A DNA stretch of 64,000 bases from Halichondria panicea (lineage: Eukaryota > Porifera > Demospongiae > Suberitida > Halichondriidae). A program made the position numbers and the translations under genes. The notes below the pieces were generated by a model, which saw only the letters and a list, made by a program, of their open reading frames with translations, had not been told where the DNA came from and did no database searches. This document shows, in pieces, positions 12,301-24,394 of this stretch (its first letter is position 1; each line of letters starts with the position of its first letter). Location: the NCBI RefSeq assembly GCF_963675165.1, contig NC_087385.1, forward strand, positions 6,056,912 to 6,120,911, written 5' to 3'.

Positions 12301-15300
12301 CCAAGGGCCCAAAAGGTCCATCTGGACATAATGGACTCGACGGTAGTGACGGAAAGAACGGAGCCAAAGGTGCCAAGGGAGAGAAGGGTGGTGACGGAGC
12401 ACCTGGAGTGGCTGGACTAGATGTGAGTTAATGTTTACGAGACCTACAGTAAACACAGTGGAGAGCAAAACATTTCGTTTAAAAACTGGTTTGCATTCTA
12501 ATTAAATGGTTAAGTATCTGCTGTATTATACCGTTGCTATAACAACTTGTGTTGCGTTATCAATGGTGCCTCCTCCTGCAGGGTCTTAATGGATATGATG
12601 GTGGCCCTGGGTCATCAGGCCGTCCTGGATCTCGTGGAAAGACTGGAGATCAAGGAGCAGCTGGTAACTCTGGTAGCCCTGGAAGTGCAGGGGCACCCGG
12701 CACACACGGACCTCCTGGACCTAGGGTACGTCATCTCAATGAATTGTGTGGAACTCATGACAATACTCAACATTCTGTGCATGTGTATAGATAGGTACAT
12801 GCATGTGTATAGATAGGTACATGCATGTGTATAGATAGGTACATGCATGTGTATAGATAGGTACATGCATGTGTATAGATAGGTACATGCATGTGTATAG
12901 ATAGGTACATGCATGTGTATAGATAGGTACATGCATGTGTATAGATAGGTACATATGCATGTGTATAGATAGGTACATGCATGTCACTCTAAGACTGTGG
13001 ACGTGCATTATTATGTGTGCTTACATATACAATCATATATACACCCTACTTACAGGGATTGGACGGACCAGCTGGACCAGCTGGAGCTCATGGCGACCTT
13101 GGTATCTCAGTAAGTACAAGATTACATTCTACCTAACAAATAGTTGATCCTGAAATATGTACATTGAAACATCTTATTTGAGCTACATATACAGCTGTGG
13201 TGACGATGCCATTCTCTTATTCTCTTTACAGGGACATAAGGGCTCTCGTGGAGAACATGGCGTCCCAGGGGAGGCTGGTCCCATCGGCCCCCCTGGTCAG
13301 CCAGGAGAGGCTGGATCACCCGGAGCTAAGGGTAACACTGGCATTCCCGGAGGATTTGGAAAGCCCGGACACCCAGGACAGTCTGGACCTGCTGTAAGTT
13401 ACACTCTTTCCCCCTGAGCACACTCTTAATTGCATGTATACTTAGAGATTGAGACAGCATTAAATGCTACCTATAATATATAATACCTAAATTCAAGAAT
13501 CTTCGTATATACACTCTTGCTTTAGAAAAGTTATTTTAGTCCAATCGCTTCATTGACAACACGTATTTGCATGGTACAATCACTCTTAGCATTCAGTTCA
13601 TACATGTACAATGTACGTAGCTCACTGACTCCACTTATTCATACAGGGTCCCACTGGCCCAGCTGGAGATGTTGGCCCTCGTGGAGGACCTGGAGGCGCT
13701 GGACCCGTTGGAGCCAAGGGAGATCAGGGGCCCAAGGGTGGACCCGGAGGATCTGGTGATATTGGAGCTGTTGGAGGCCCAGGACAAACTGTAAGTCAAC
13801 ATTGTTTTGGCAAGTATCCAGCAGACAGTGTATGGAGTGTATTAGACAGTTGAAGTATTATCCAACTGTACACTTAACATTCATTGATCTTGTTTCTCAT
13901 GCTTAGGGTCGTGATGGTCCTGATGGTCCTGATGGTAACCCAGGCCCCCAGGGAGGAGCAGGTACACCTGGACCCAGAGGAGGAATCGGAGCTTCTGGAC
14001 CAGCTGGATCTAGAGTGAGTCATGCAGCACAGTAGAATGCATGGTACTAGCTGTAACAGTTGATTAATGTGCATGTCTGTAACTAGCAAGATGAGCATTG
14101 GTATCAAAACTACCGAATACACAACCCCAGCCAACTAGAGAATATGTCAAGTTTATATTGCACTCTCTCTCCGCCCTCCACACACAGGGTAGAGCAGGAG
14201 ATCGTGGTGCTAAGGGTCCTCGTGGTGGACCTGGAAACGCTGGTCCCAGAGGAGAGGATGGAGAAGCTGGACCTGATGGTATCCCAGGACGACCTGGAGG
14301 CGTTGGACCCCCTGGACTAGCTGGAGATAGGGGATTCCCCGGAGAGCAAGGCTCACATGGAGGAGCTGGAAAGCCTGGAGTAGCTGGAGATAAGGGAGAC
14401 AAGGTGAACACACTTTGCTGGTTGTCTCTCTTTCATTCATTCTATGTTTTTCCACGTTTCCGTATTTACTTGCTTCTGAACCATCTGTATAGGGTTCTGA
14501 TGGCCCACAAGGAGCAAGCGGCCCCGCAGGACCAGCCGGAGGATCTGGACCAGTCGGACCAGTCGGACCTCAAGGAGAGGAGGGACCCGATGGTGTTCCT
14601 GGATCTCAGGGCAATGCTGGCAAACCAGGCAAACCTGGACAGCCCAGCCCCCAAGGCAACAAGGGACCAGCTGGTGCCACTGGCAACGCTGGACTGCCTG
14701 GACGAGCTGGCCCTGAAGGACCCAGCGGTGGAAAGGGACCAGTCGGACCCGACGGCTTCCCAGTAAGTACCTCATGCAACGCATAGTTTTCTTTGGCATA
14801 CATGCAAATATTCATACGTATTCTGTATTTACAGTTTAAAATTAATACGTAACTGTGCTTTTAAGACTATTGTCTGTCTATAGGGAACTAAAGGATCACG
14901 TGGTCCACCCGGACAAGATGGACCCTACGGACCCCGTGGACCTGCTGGACCTAGGGGATTCCCCGGAAAATCAGGAGAACCTGGTGTATCTGTAAGTTTG
15001 TGCCGACCTGTCAAAGCCTAGCAAGTGTGTGTGTGTGTGTGTGTGTGTGTATTTACAAACGTCCATCTCAATGTCTATTACATGGTGAGTTTACAGTGTT
15101 GTTGTCTCACCATGCCAACAGGGCAAGGCTGGAGCTGATGGTGAGAAGGGAAGACCTGGTTCCCAAGGAGAGGCTGGACTGACTGGACAATCCGGGCCTC
15201 AGGGACCCAAGGGAGCACAAGGAAAGAGTGTAAGCACAGCTGCATGTAATACGTGTAGAACATTACATTTGAATGGACTGTATATTGTATAGTTATATTT

Positions 15301-17491
15301 ACCATTTAGCATTTGATTGATTGTGGCATTTTTAAAACATCTTTCAGGGCATCCCTGGCTCAGCTGGAGAGAAGGGAGATATGGGTGATGCTGGACCACA
15401 GGGACAGAAGGGACCATCTGGGCCTCAGGGACTCAAGGGAGCCAAAGGAAGATCTGTAAGTAGTATCTAATATTGCTTGGTAAAGCGTCTCTACACAAAT
15501 GATAATCGCAATTTGATAAAAGTCAACCCCCTCCCCCCCACACACAGGGCCCCAAGGGCTTCGAAGGACCCGCAGGAGACAAAGGAGCACAGGGACTTGA
15601 TGGTGATCCTGGAGCATCTGGACGAAACGGACCCCCTGGTGATGCTGGAGACAAAGGCCGTGCTGGACCCCGTGGGTTCCCCGGTAAACCTGGCCCAGAT
15701 GGAAAGAGAGTGAGTTTCCATTTTTGAGCAAACTGTTAGTTGAGTGCAATTTTGCATTCCTGTGTGTACGCTCCATTGTAAAAAATGCTTTTCGCTCATC
15801 TTCATGGATAGCAATCATCGTGTCCTTGTCCTTGTAGGGTGAGCCTGGTACCACTGGTGGCCCTGGAGAAACTGGCAGAGACGGCCCCACTGGTGCCAAT
15901 GGAGACCCTGGACCCGCTGGACGAACTGGAACACCTGGACAAGCAGTAAGCTCACGTTACAGTAACTTCCTGCATTGTACCCTATTTTACAGTATAGCCA
16001 GCTATATTTAGATTGCTTTGTGTTTAAATACATGTACAGACATACCCGAAGATTGTGTAATTACGAGTGAACTGTTTGCAGGGTGATCCAGGTCCCAAGG
16101 GACCACGTGGAGACAAGGGAGACCAAGGCAAGAAGGGCGACCAAGGACACAAAGGAGACGCTGGATTCGATGGAATCCCTGGAATGGTTGGAGATGTTGG
16201 ACCCAAGGGTAACCAAGGAACACAGGGACCACAAGGACCAGAGGCAAGTGGCCCAACAAATTGAATAGAAAAGCTATCATTCACTTTCTGTACTTGTAGC
16301 TATTCACCTAAAGCTTAGTACATGCACATAAGTGTTTATTCGTGTATATGACTCATCATCTTTGTGCTATCACAGGGTCCCAAAGGAGATACAGGATCAG
16401 TTGGCCCCAAGGCAGCTCTTGGACCAGAGGGAGAGAAAGGATCTGCTGGACCACCTGGTCCTGATGGAGGTGATGGCCCCAAGGGATACCTTGGACCACC
16501 CGGACCTCCCGGACCTCCTGGAGATGGTACTAAGGGTCCAATCTTCTACAGAGGCAGGGATGACACCTACAACCTTCAGAAGATCGAAAAGGTGGGCTGA
16601 TTGTTTGTGTGTTGATACTGCTAGTACGTCGATCATGTGTACTTAAAATTTTGGCTGCATACAAATACGTAGTACGTACAGTACATTACATTCCATGCAT
16701 CCTGCAGCAATTCCTCTACGTGGAGCTTACTTCAATGGCCAAGGAGCTTCAGGAGCTCTCTTCTCTCAAACCAGCTCGTAGCTGCAGGGACGTTCAACTG
16801 GAGAAACCCGATGTTTCCAGCGGTACATTCACCGTGGACCCCAACGTGGGCTCATCTTTGGACTCTGTGAAGGCATACTGTCACTTTGAGGGAGAGCAAG
16901 CCACTACCTGTGTGCAGAACTCTACCACTTTCTCTCAAATCAACCACCTTCATCTGCTCCACACCCGGGCCTCTCAGACTATCCAGCTGCCCTGCAGCCT
17001 CAAGGGACCCCTCAGGTGTGTGTATGTGTGTGTGGAGAGTGGGCGGATGGGGCGCATTCTTATGTGTGTTTATTCAGCTGATATTTTATGGTTCACCCAA
17101 TGTTTTATTGCTCCTACAGCCTCACTCCTTTCGATAGTGATAACAGTGTTGATGTATCTTTCTCAAAGAAGGGAAACCTTGATGTTGTCATGTCCAAATG
17201 CAATTCAGTGAGTTTATGAGCGCACACTCTTCTTGACATGCACACCTTTCATCCCCTATATGTGTACATGTTATTGCTTGAACACCTTTACCCGGCATAC
17301 TAGTCCTCCCCTCGTCTCCACACCCCCCACTTCACACACACTTCACACACACACACACACGCACACAGTTCACGATGATGCGAGAAGTGACGTTCAAGAC
17401 TGAGAACAGTATGGAGCAGTTGGTGCCATTCACCGAGGCTATCCGATACAACTACCAGGACTACCACTTCAAGGAGACCTGCTTCTACTGA
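9324..17491 (+). CDS. Fibrillar collagen alpha chain, complete
   Basis: Thirty coding exons: 9324-9387, 9898-9935, 10054-10137, 10240-10362, 10457-10540, 10646-10699, 10794-10847, 10912-11019, 11137-11235, 11346-11399, 11522-11620, 11794-12090, 12207-12422, 12582-12725, 13056-13109, 13232-13393, 13647-13790, 13907-14014, 14188-14403, 14493-14762, 14884-14991, 15122-15229, 15348-15455, 15548-15709, 15838-15945, 16082-16243, 16376-16591, 16708-17015, 17120-17207, 17369-17491. The sum is 3963 nt, or 1320 aa. A signal peptide is followed by a furin-like RAKR site at residues 29-32, a short Gly-X-Y minor helix and a break ([16 protein letters not shown]). A helix of about 1010 residues runs from Gly116 to about 1127, close to the 1014 of vertebrate fibrillar chains. 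The COLFI C-propeptide has six cysteines, an NST glycosylation site and ends ETCFY. There is no TB or VWC module. Two helix glycines are replaced (Ser786, Ala1089). The intron after 16243 starts with GC. Confidence 0.95.
12781..12980. repeat. 22-bp minisatellite (about 9 copies) in a collagen intron
   Basis: The unit GTGTATAGATAGGTACATGC+AT is repeated almost perfectly within the intron 12726-13055. One copy carries a 2-bp insertion (ACATATGCAT). Confidence 0.95.
15027..15050. repeat. (GT)n microsatellite in a collagen intron
   Basis: An uninterrupted run of about 12 GT units in the intron between 14991 and 15122. Confidence 0.9.
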
Positions 17492-18011
17492 GCATGCTCG
17501 GTAGCCATAGTAACAGTTGGTTGACTAACTGGTTAGCTAGTAAACTCTATACTCTGTTTTTGCATGTGTAGCTCATAATTTTTTCTTTGTGATATACAGA
17601 ACAATATTTTAACCCATATACTGGATTTATTGTAGTTTCTTGTCTTCAGTGGATTTGTAATATGACACGAATTTTTTTAAAGAAGTGATATTTATTGAAA
17701 ACATTGAGGCATCTACGAAATAATGAAATAGAGCATGTACTGAAGTGAAGTGCTAACCCTTGGCCTGAGGTGCATGTGGGCATAATTAGAAACAGTGCAT
17801 AGGATTATGAAGGATTGAGTCTATAGTGGCAACCTAGCTATATACAGTACGGTACATGTACATGGAAATGTGCTTACCCTATACTAACCCTAATTTAACT
17901 GGAGTGGATCGTACTAAACCACCAACTGCAAGCAGTTGCCTTTACCTTACTTCTGCATATGAAATTCATAATGAGCAAATTAATTAAGTAGACAAATTAC
18001 AAAAATAATAA
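17492..18011. other. Convergent 3' region of the collagen and SECISBP2
   Basis: AT-rich 3' flanks of two convergent genes. No ORF or structured element was recognised. Confidence 0.5.
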
Positions 18012-21000
18012 TCACATTTCAGGACAGAATTCAGGAGCATGAACATTAAATAATGGTACAAATTCTTTAGCGAGGACATTGAAAGGGGTAGTCTCATGAC
18101 CTTCACTACTAGTCACATGATCAGAGTGGTGAGGGTATGCAGTAGGAAAGTCAGGTAATGAGCTAGTGACTGGAACAGTGTTTGAAGATATAGGGACAGT
18201 TTGTTGGGCTGTGTTGTTGTAGAATACACCCCACGGACTTCCCTTGAGGGCATCAGTAGTCGAGTCAAGCTCTCTGCCAGGACTGGCTTCAGGGAGGGGA
18301 GGGTGGCTCGCTGTTAGGAGATCAGCCTCTTTGATCTTGTATTGTTCTCGAGCATTTTCGACGAGTTCCAATAACCGTTTGTAGTGACTCTGTGTGGTGT
18401 GTGGGCGGGGGGGGTACGTGTATAGTGGGTGTGGCTATATACCTTTAAAGTGTGCTCACCTCAGCCCCCTCGTATCTGAACACGCCCACGCATCCAACTT
18501 TATGGCTTTTCTTGAGAGTGACAGCCAGTCGTCGTCGTGACAATGCAAATATAGTAGGTAGAGACTGCTCCTCCGCTAGACTCAAGATCTGAGCAATCAC
18601 ATCGTCAATACCACCTGTGGGGGGGGGGGGGGAACAGTACACTCGACATGTCCCGATAGACCACACCTTCTGACCACACCTTCTGAATGAATCCTCTCCA
18701 TATTAGGAGCCACTATCAAACACTTGACCCTCCGAGACTTGACGTGTTTCAACACTTCACGCATCCCACACACATACCTGTGGAATTAACACAATGCCAT
18801 GATTGAATCAACTACTACCGTATAGCGGAACATTTCCGCGGTTCAATGTCTCAAAACCACACCCACCAAGAGTTTTACCGGTGTGTGGGAGTTTATCCCA
18901 TTTTTAATTTTCGCGTTAACTGCACGAACATTTCCCCGTCATACAGCATTATAACAGGCTTAAAGTGCTTACACACCTTTTCTTCATCTTGGCCTTAATG
19001 GGGTCCTTGAGGAACTGCCGATCTTGAAACCGTAGCAACTCAGAGAGCAGCATGGCAGCACACTCATTGATCTCCTCCGTCAGCACATGTGTGCAGTAGC
19101 TGTGTGTAATGATGAGGGGGCGGTGTGGTGGTGTCAGGGTTAATTTCAGGGGAGAAATTATATTGGAAAATGTTTGACATTGGATCAACAGTACTAAAGT
19201 TATGGCTGTTGAAAGATATTAAACTACCTCCTTCCAGTTCAATAAGAATAATACTAGCTACATTGTATATCTTTGATGGTTTGGGGACTCTTTCAACTGC
19301 CATAACTTGAATTCCGTGGATCCAATTTCAACGATTTTCTAATTTTCTGAAAGCTTAGAAAGAGACCTTTCAAATAGTGTCATCAAAGTTCATATTTGAG
19401 CGATAAAACTATTTGCCAATTTGGCCACACCATGGATTATTATCCATGGTCCAAGGCCGAAAAGTGACAAATTATGGCCCCATCTAAATTTTGGATTGAA
19501 GCACATCATTTGAAAGGTCTCTTTCTAAGCTTTCAGAAAATCATAACATTTTTGACATTGGATCAATTGTACTAAAGTTATAGCTGTTGAAAGACGTTCA
19601 ACTACAACCCCCCACTCCCCGGAATAGTACTATCTTTAGTTTAATCAATGGTTCGGGGACTGCCATAATGTGGATCCAATTTCAACAATTTTATGAAAGC
19701 TTAGAAAGAGACTCAGACCTTTCAAATGGCGTCATCAAAGCTCATCTTTGAGCGATTAAACTATAGTGCCTCCACAAAATGTGGGGTTTGAAATAAACCC
19801 TGACTTACTCTCTAAATCGTCTGTTATGTCCTGGTTTCCGTGGGGGTGGTACCACTTCCTCTGTGTCCACTTCTTCTGTGTCCTTCTTTGTTGCCTCCGT
19901 ATCATGGACCTCACTTTCGTCCTTTGCTGTGTCCACACTGTCATCTTTGCTCTCCTCATTTGTTGCCTCTATCGTAGGGTTTGTTTTTCGTTTCTCCTTT
20001 TCTTTGTTGATAATTTTCCTAAGGGGGGTAGGCTTTCGTTTCTTTGGTTGTTCCCTCTCCTTGCCCCGTCTTAACTGGGGGGCAGTAGAGTCCAACATAT
20101 TGCCCCCTCGAGGAACCACCTACGTACGGGCAGGCAATGCAGACAGTGTGAACCAATAATATACACACCTTAGCGTCGTCAGCTGGTGCAGGTTGAGAGT
20201 GTAAAGTGGGCGTCGGTTTGCTGACTGCTAGCCCACTCCCTGTTGAGAACACCACCTTTTTACGGCCAGATGACTTCACCTGCAGAGACAAGTAGAACTG
20301 ATAAAAAAACAAGCCTTGGTAATAAACGGAACATTTAAATGCGAAAGCAATCACTGTATCTATATAATATAGGCCTTTTAAAGGGATACAAAAATGGATT
20401 ATTTATAATGTTACTCAAAACAGGCTGTACCTGTAGTCCATCAAACAGTGCTCCCAACTCCAGCATCAATGGCCGTTTGTCAGTGATGAGTCCCTCCTGT
20501 GCCTTCTTTTTCTTCTTCTTCTTCTTTGTTGGAGCCTCCTCCTCACTCCCACTGTCGCCACTCTGAACCGTCTCAACAACGGTGGGTTTCTGATGGCAAC
20601 AAAAATCAGTAAACTTGAGCTATGAACATACTCTACCAACCTTCGCGGGGGCAGGTGCCTTCAACACTTTACTCCAAGACTTTCCATCACTTCGTTGGTC
20701 ACTAACAGTTCGTGTGATGGTTTCCGGGAAACCTGGCCAGTCGCTAGGGGAGTCCAGTGAGAAATCAGGCACTCTGTCTGTGAGGGATGAGAAATACATA
20801 CGTCTACCGTGGCTCAGGTATGAATGTAACGTTTACGGTTTTCCATTTCTATCTTTTGTTGAGGTGTCAACCTGAGAACTCCTCTCCCTTCCTTCTGAGT
20901 CTCCATCTTTAGTTGAGGTGTCAACCTGAGGACCCCTCTCCCTTCCTTCTGAGCATGACCACTAGCAACACCAACTTCAGCGTCACCTAAAAAACACATG

Positions 21001-21318
21001 TACAAGCTAACGTTGATGTGATCGTATTAAACACATGATTGTATCCTCACTGTGCTGACTGATAAAGAAGGGGGTTCCGATAAGGTCCCTGTCACTTGAA
21101 GTAGTCTCGCAAGCCAGCGGTCTGGTCCGCGAGACTACACTTGAGGATGGTTGAGTTTGGTACACAAACGATCCAATCAGACACTGATCACTCTTATCAT
21201 TCTTATGAGAGTCCATCTCCTCCTCAGTGCTCACATTGTTGCAGCCCTTCTGCTTGTCTCTGTGAGAGACAACACTCCAGCCTTCGCTGACATCTGTATC
21301 CATCTCGATATCCATCAT
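18012..21318 (-). CDS. SECISBP2: SECIS-binding protein 2 (SBP2 / SBP2L family)
   Basis: Binds the SECIS element in selenoprotein mRNAs and recruits selenocysteine insertion factors to the ribosome. Exons: 21318-21051, 20986-20837, 20777-20641, 20589-20431, 20279-20169, 20119-19809, 19099-18977, 18777-18680, 18614-18460, 18389-18012. The sum is 1890 nt, or 629 aa. The N-terminal half is divergent and disordered, with a lysine run (KKKKKKKKA). The diagnostic part is the C-terminal L7Ae-type RNA-binding region, about residues 379-515: LLRFQDRQFLKDPIKAKMKK, then MREVLKHVKSRRVKCLIVAP, then GGIDDVIAQI and IFALSRRRLAVTLKK, ending with SHYKRLLELVENAREQY. These follow vertebrate SBP2 block by block. 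Exon 2 contains a duplicated KEGRGVLRLTPQ block. The protein is shorter than human SBP2 (about 850 aa), mostly in the N-terminal half, so whether the gene predates the SECISBP2/SECISBP2L split cannot be told here. Confidence 0.9.
19170..19770. repeat. Fold-back (palindromic) interspersed repeat in a SECISBP2 intron
   Basis: Arms such as AAGCTTAGAAAGAGACCTTT and its inverted partner AAAGGTCTCTTTCTAAGCTT flank a palindromic core CCATGGATTATTATCCATGG near 19432-19451. A related element sits in an NFRKB intron (35270-35720). No coding potential. Confidence 0.8.
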
Positions 21319-22080
21319 GTAGATCGTAGAAGCAAACCGCGGTAGCTTATCGAAACTATGTCGAAACAGACAATCAAGGAGGTGGGGCTCGCCTGTGCAC
21401 AGAACATTGCGTTCTGTATGCGCATGCGTAGATCTGGAATCGACCTATCACGGTGAGAAAGAAGCACACGGACTGGTCAGGCAAATCCAATGGAGTCCTC
21501 TCATCACTAAGCCAACACAAACCAAGCAACTGGTAAGTTGATTTGTTGTGTACTTATTTTTCATATGTAGCAACTTTTGTGCTATAATATTGTATGTATG
21601 GTTGGTCATTTATGCCGTTTAGTAGACCTACATTACACTCTGCATTCTACATTCCTCCTTTCTCCAACTATGCAAAGTTGTATTTATTGCAGAAAAATGT
21701 TCAACCAAAATAACAGCAGAGACTGCTGCATGGAGCTATGATCGACTGCACACTGTTACAGCGTTCACATTGCCTTGTCGTTGCTGTTGCCATTAAGGTT
21801 GCCGTTGCGGAAGCACTCAAGTGAGTAAGCACAATGATATCATATCTTCTTATAGAGCTATGTTTAATACACTCTGCATTATAATTAATGCATAAAGTAA
21901 TAAGATGTACATACGAAAGTAGCAGTTTTAGAAACTGACAATCCTTTTTCGTTCCATGCAGTCCTTAACTCTGCAAATGCATGGACAAGATCTCTGATCT
22001 CTGAGACCTGAAGAGATCCAGCCATTTAAATTAAAGGTTGGCTCATGCAGCTGTGATAAGTAGGTAGGTCTTATGGTGGT
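21319..22080 (+). ncRNA. Intergenic region with a possible short spliced non-coding transcript
   Basis: Upstream of SECISBP2 there is a plus-strand donor (CAACTG|gtaagt) at 21532/21533, an acceptor (attgcag) near 21691, a second donor (TCAA|gtgagt) near 21819 and an acceptor (catgcag) near 21960. The intervening exons hold no long ORF. This could be a divergent non-coding RNA or chance splice motifs. Confidence 0.2.
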
Positions 22081-22297
22081 CTGTGGGTTCTCCTAGAGTA
22101 AGCAGATTAAATTACTGTCTAATCTGTGGGTTCTCCTAGAGTAAGCAGATTAAATTACTGTCTAATCTGTGGGTTCTCCTCGAGTAAGCAGATTAAATTA
22201 CTGTCTAATCTGTGGGTTCTCCTAGAGTAAGCAGATTAAATTACTGTCTAATCTGTGGGTTCTCCTCGAGTAAGCAGATTAAATTACTGTCTAAAAG
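22081..22297. repeat. 43-bp minisatellite, 5 copies
   Basis: The unit starts CTGTGGGTTCTCCTAGAGTA and ends ATTACTGTCTAAT. Copies differ mainly at one A/C position (CTAGAG versus CTCGAG), which alternates between copies. Confidence 0.95.
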
Positions 22298-22565
22298 TAG
22301 TCCAATTGTTAACAGCATTTAACATGTATCCTTTGACTGTTGTGACTTTCCTGTGCCAATTATCCAGTTGTTTAATTAGTTGTGTGACATCATTATTGTG
22401 ATTGGTGCGGTTGACAAAAGTTACGTAACTATCAAGTGATGTGTGGGTTATGTCCGTGGTTTTTGTATGTCACATGACGTTACTTCTGCACAGTGATTGG
22501 TCATTTCGAATTCAGTAATGAGAGCAGTTGACCAGTACAGCCCCAATGCCCCTGAGGCCGAGGAT
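22298..22565. other. Non-coding stretch
   Basis: No gene, repeat unit or splice pattern was recognised here. Confidence 0.3.
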
Positions 22566-23672
22566 GGACTGACCAGCGAGTCTATGCTCTATACTCTTGT
22601 GCATATAATTGTAGGTGAGCTGTATGTGCATCTTTATGTTTACAATAATTATGAGAGAGAGCTCCTGTTCAATTATATCTAAAAGCTTTACTATAATTAT
22701 TGTTGAGCCTATTGATACAAGGGAGCGTACTCAGATTACCTTTTCACTCTTCATGCCATTACCATGTACAGTATAATTATATGCAAAAAAAAATAACTAG
22801 CTGTTTTATCTGCTGCTACAATGTACGTCTATTGATACGCGATTAGATTTGTGCGAGAGGCATTAGCACATCGCAGCTTGCAACACTCGTTACATGCAAC
22901 AAAGACGAATATGTATAACTCATATTATAGTGCAAAGTGGTACGTCCTTACTTCACAGATATAGAATAAATTCCTAAACTTGAATTATGCAGTTGCTGCA
23001 TTTGATGTTTTGAATTATTAAGTATTAGTTCAGCCTCCTTCTGATGTTTTTTAGGAACCATCTGGAGATAACAACAATTCAATATATAGCGCATGCATGC
23101 ACACGGTATACTGACTTGTACTGTATATTATTATAGTCAAGCATTACAGAGTAACAGGAAATGCCCTAACAGTGAGCTTGTAAAAGACATAGAACAGACA
23201 TACGTGTGAGGTTTTAAATCATAAAAATCCAATTGTTGCTCGTTCCACCACTCCCCTTCCTTCTTTATAATCTGTGTGGGACTGACCAGCGAGTCTATGC
23301 TCTATACTCTTGTGCATATAATTGTAGGTGAGCTGTATGTGCATCTTCATGTTTACAATAATTATGAGAGAGCTCCTGTTCAATTCTATCTAAAAAGCTT
23401 TACATACGTCTCCTGTGGTCTGACCTCAAAATGAAATCAGGGAACCCACGAAATTTGTACTTTAAAACTCGGGAACTTCTTCTTTTCATTCCCGCAGGAT
23501 ATGCCTCAATTTCTATAATTATTGTTGAGCGTATTGATACAAGGGAGCGTACTCAGATTACCTTTTCACTCTTCATGCCATTACCATGTACAGTAAAATT
23601 ATATGTATAAAACATAACTAGCTATTTTATCTGCTGCTACAATGTACATTATTGATACGCGATTAGATGTGT
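22566..23672. repeat. Direct segmental duplication (copies about 22566-22850 and 23278-23672)
   Basis: Both copies contain GACTGACCAGCGAGTCTATG, then ATTATGAGAGAG, then AGGGAGCGTACTCAGATTAC. The second copy carries about 110 bp of extra sequence at 23401-23510. Neither holds a convincing ORF. Confidence 0.85.
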
Positions 23673-24095
23673 CTTAATAAATAGACTCCAACAAAGCCGA
23701 CTATGTTGAGTAAACCAAACCACTCAGAATGTGGACGTTTATTGATACGCGATTAGATGTGTCTTAATAGACTCCAACAAAGCCGACTATGTTGAGTAAA
23801 CCAAACCACTCAGAATGTGGACGTCTATTGATACGCGATTAGATTTGTCTTATTAGACTCAAACAAAGCTGACAATGTTGAGTTGAGTAATCCAAACCAT
23901 GTACAATAATTATTTGTGATCTTACCGCTGATCTGACATCACCCGGGTCCCTGATCATGATATGGCAGGCTTGGATGTGTTCCCTCAGCTTGCGGTTGTA
24001 TCAGAATGTGGACGTCTATTGATACGCGATTATATTTGTCTTAATAGACTCCAACAAAGCCGACAATGTTGAGTAAACCAAACCACTCAGAATGT
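23647..24095. repeat. 86-88-bp tandem repeat, four copies, one interrupted
   Basis: The unit starts ATTGATACGCGATTAGAT and ends CCACTCAGAATGTGGACG. Copies begin near 23650, 23738, 23824 and 24016. The third is broken by unrelated sequence at 23905-24000, which on the minus strand reads as an exon-like stretch (NRKLREHIQACHIMIRDPGD) followed by a gtaaga donor. Confidence 0.85.
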
Positions 24096-24197
24096 GACAC
24101 TCATTGCGGAATTTTCTTACAATACTCTCAAGAACATATTTTCTAGAGGGTTTGTTGGTCACAGTTCAGTGGGCACAACCACAGCTATAACCTTCCG

Positions 24198-24298
24198 TAG
24201 ACACTCTGCCTCGCTCAGTAGATCTAATGCTGTTAGTAAGAGGTCTGCCTACTCTGCCTCGCTCAGTAGATCTAATGCTGTTAGTAAGAGGTCTGCCT
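24198..24298. repeat. 48-bp unit duplicated in tandem
   Basis: CTGCCTCGCTCAGTAGATCT followed by AATGCTGTTAGTAAGAGGT occurs twice in a row. Both strands are open over it, so coding status is undetermined. Confidence 0.85.
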
Positions 24299-24394
24299 AT
24301 AATAATTATGAGGAGTATAATCGATGCAGGTTACTAATACCATTAGAGAAACATTCTAGGTTGTATACACGTGTGCACGTACCTGTTGAGACCG

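Noticed and set aside
12615-13008. Minus-strand ORFs made of repeated [13 protein letters not shown]
   Set aside because: They are translations of the 22-bp minisatellite inside a collagen intron.
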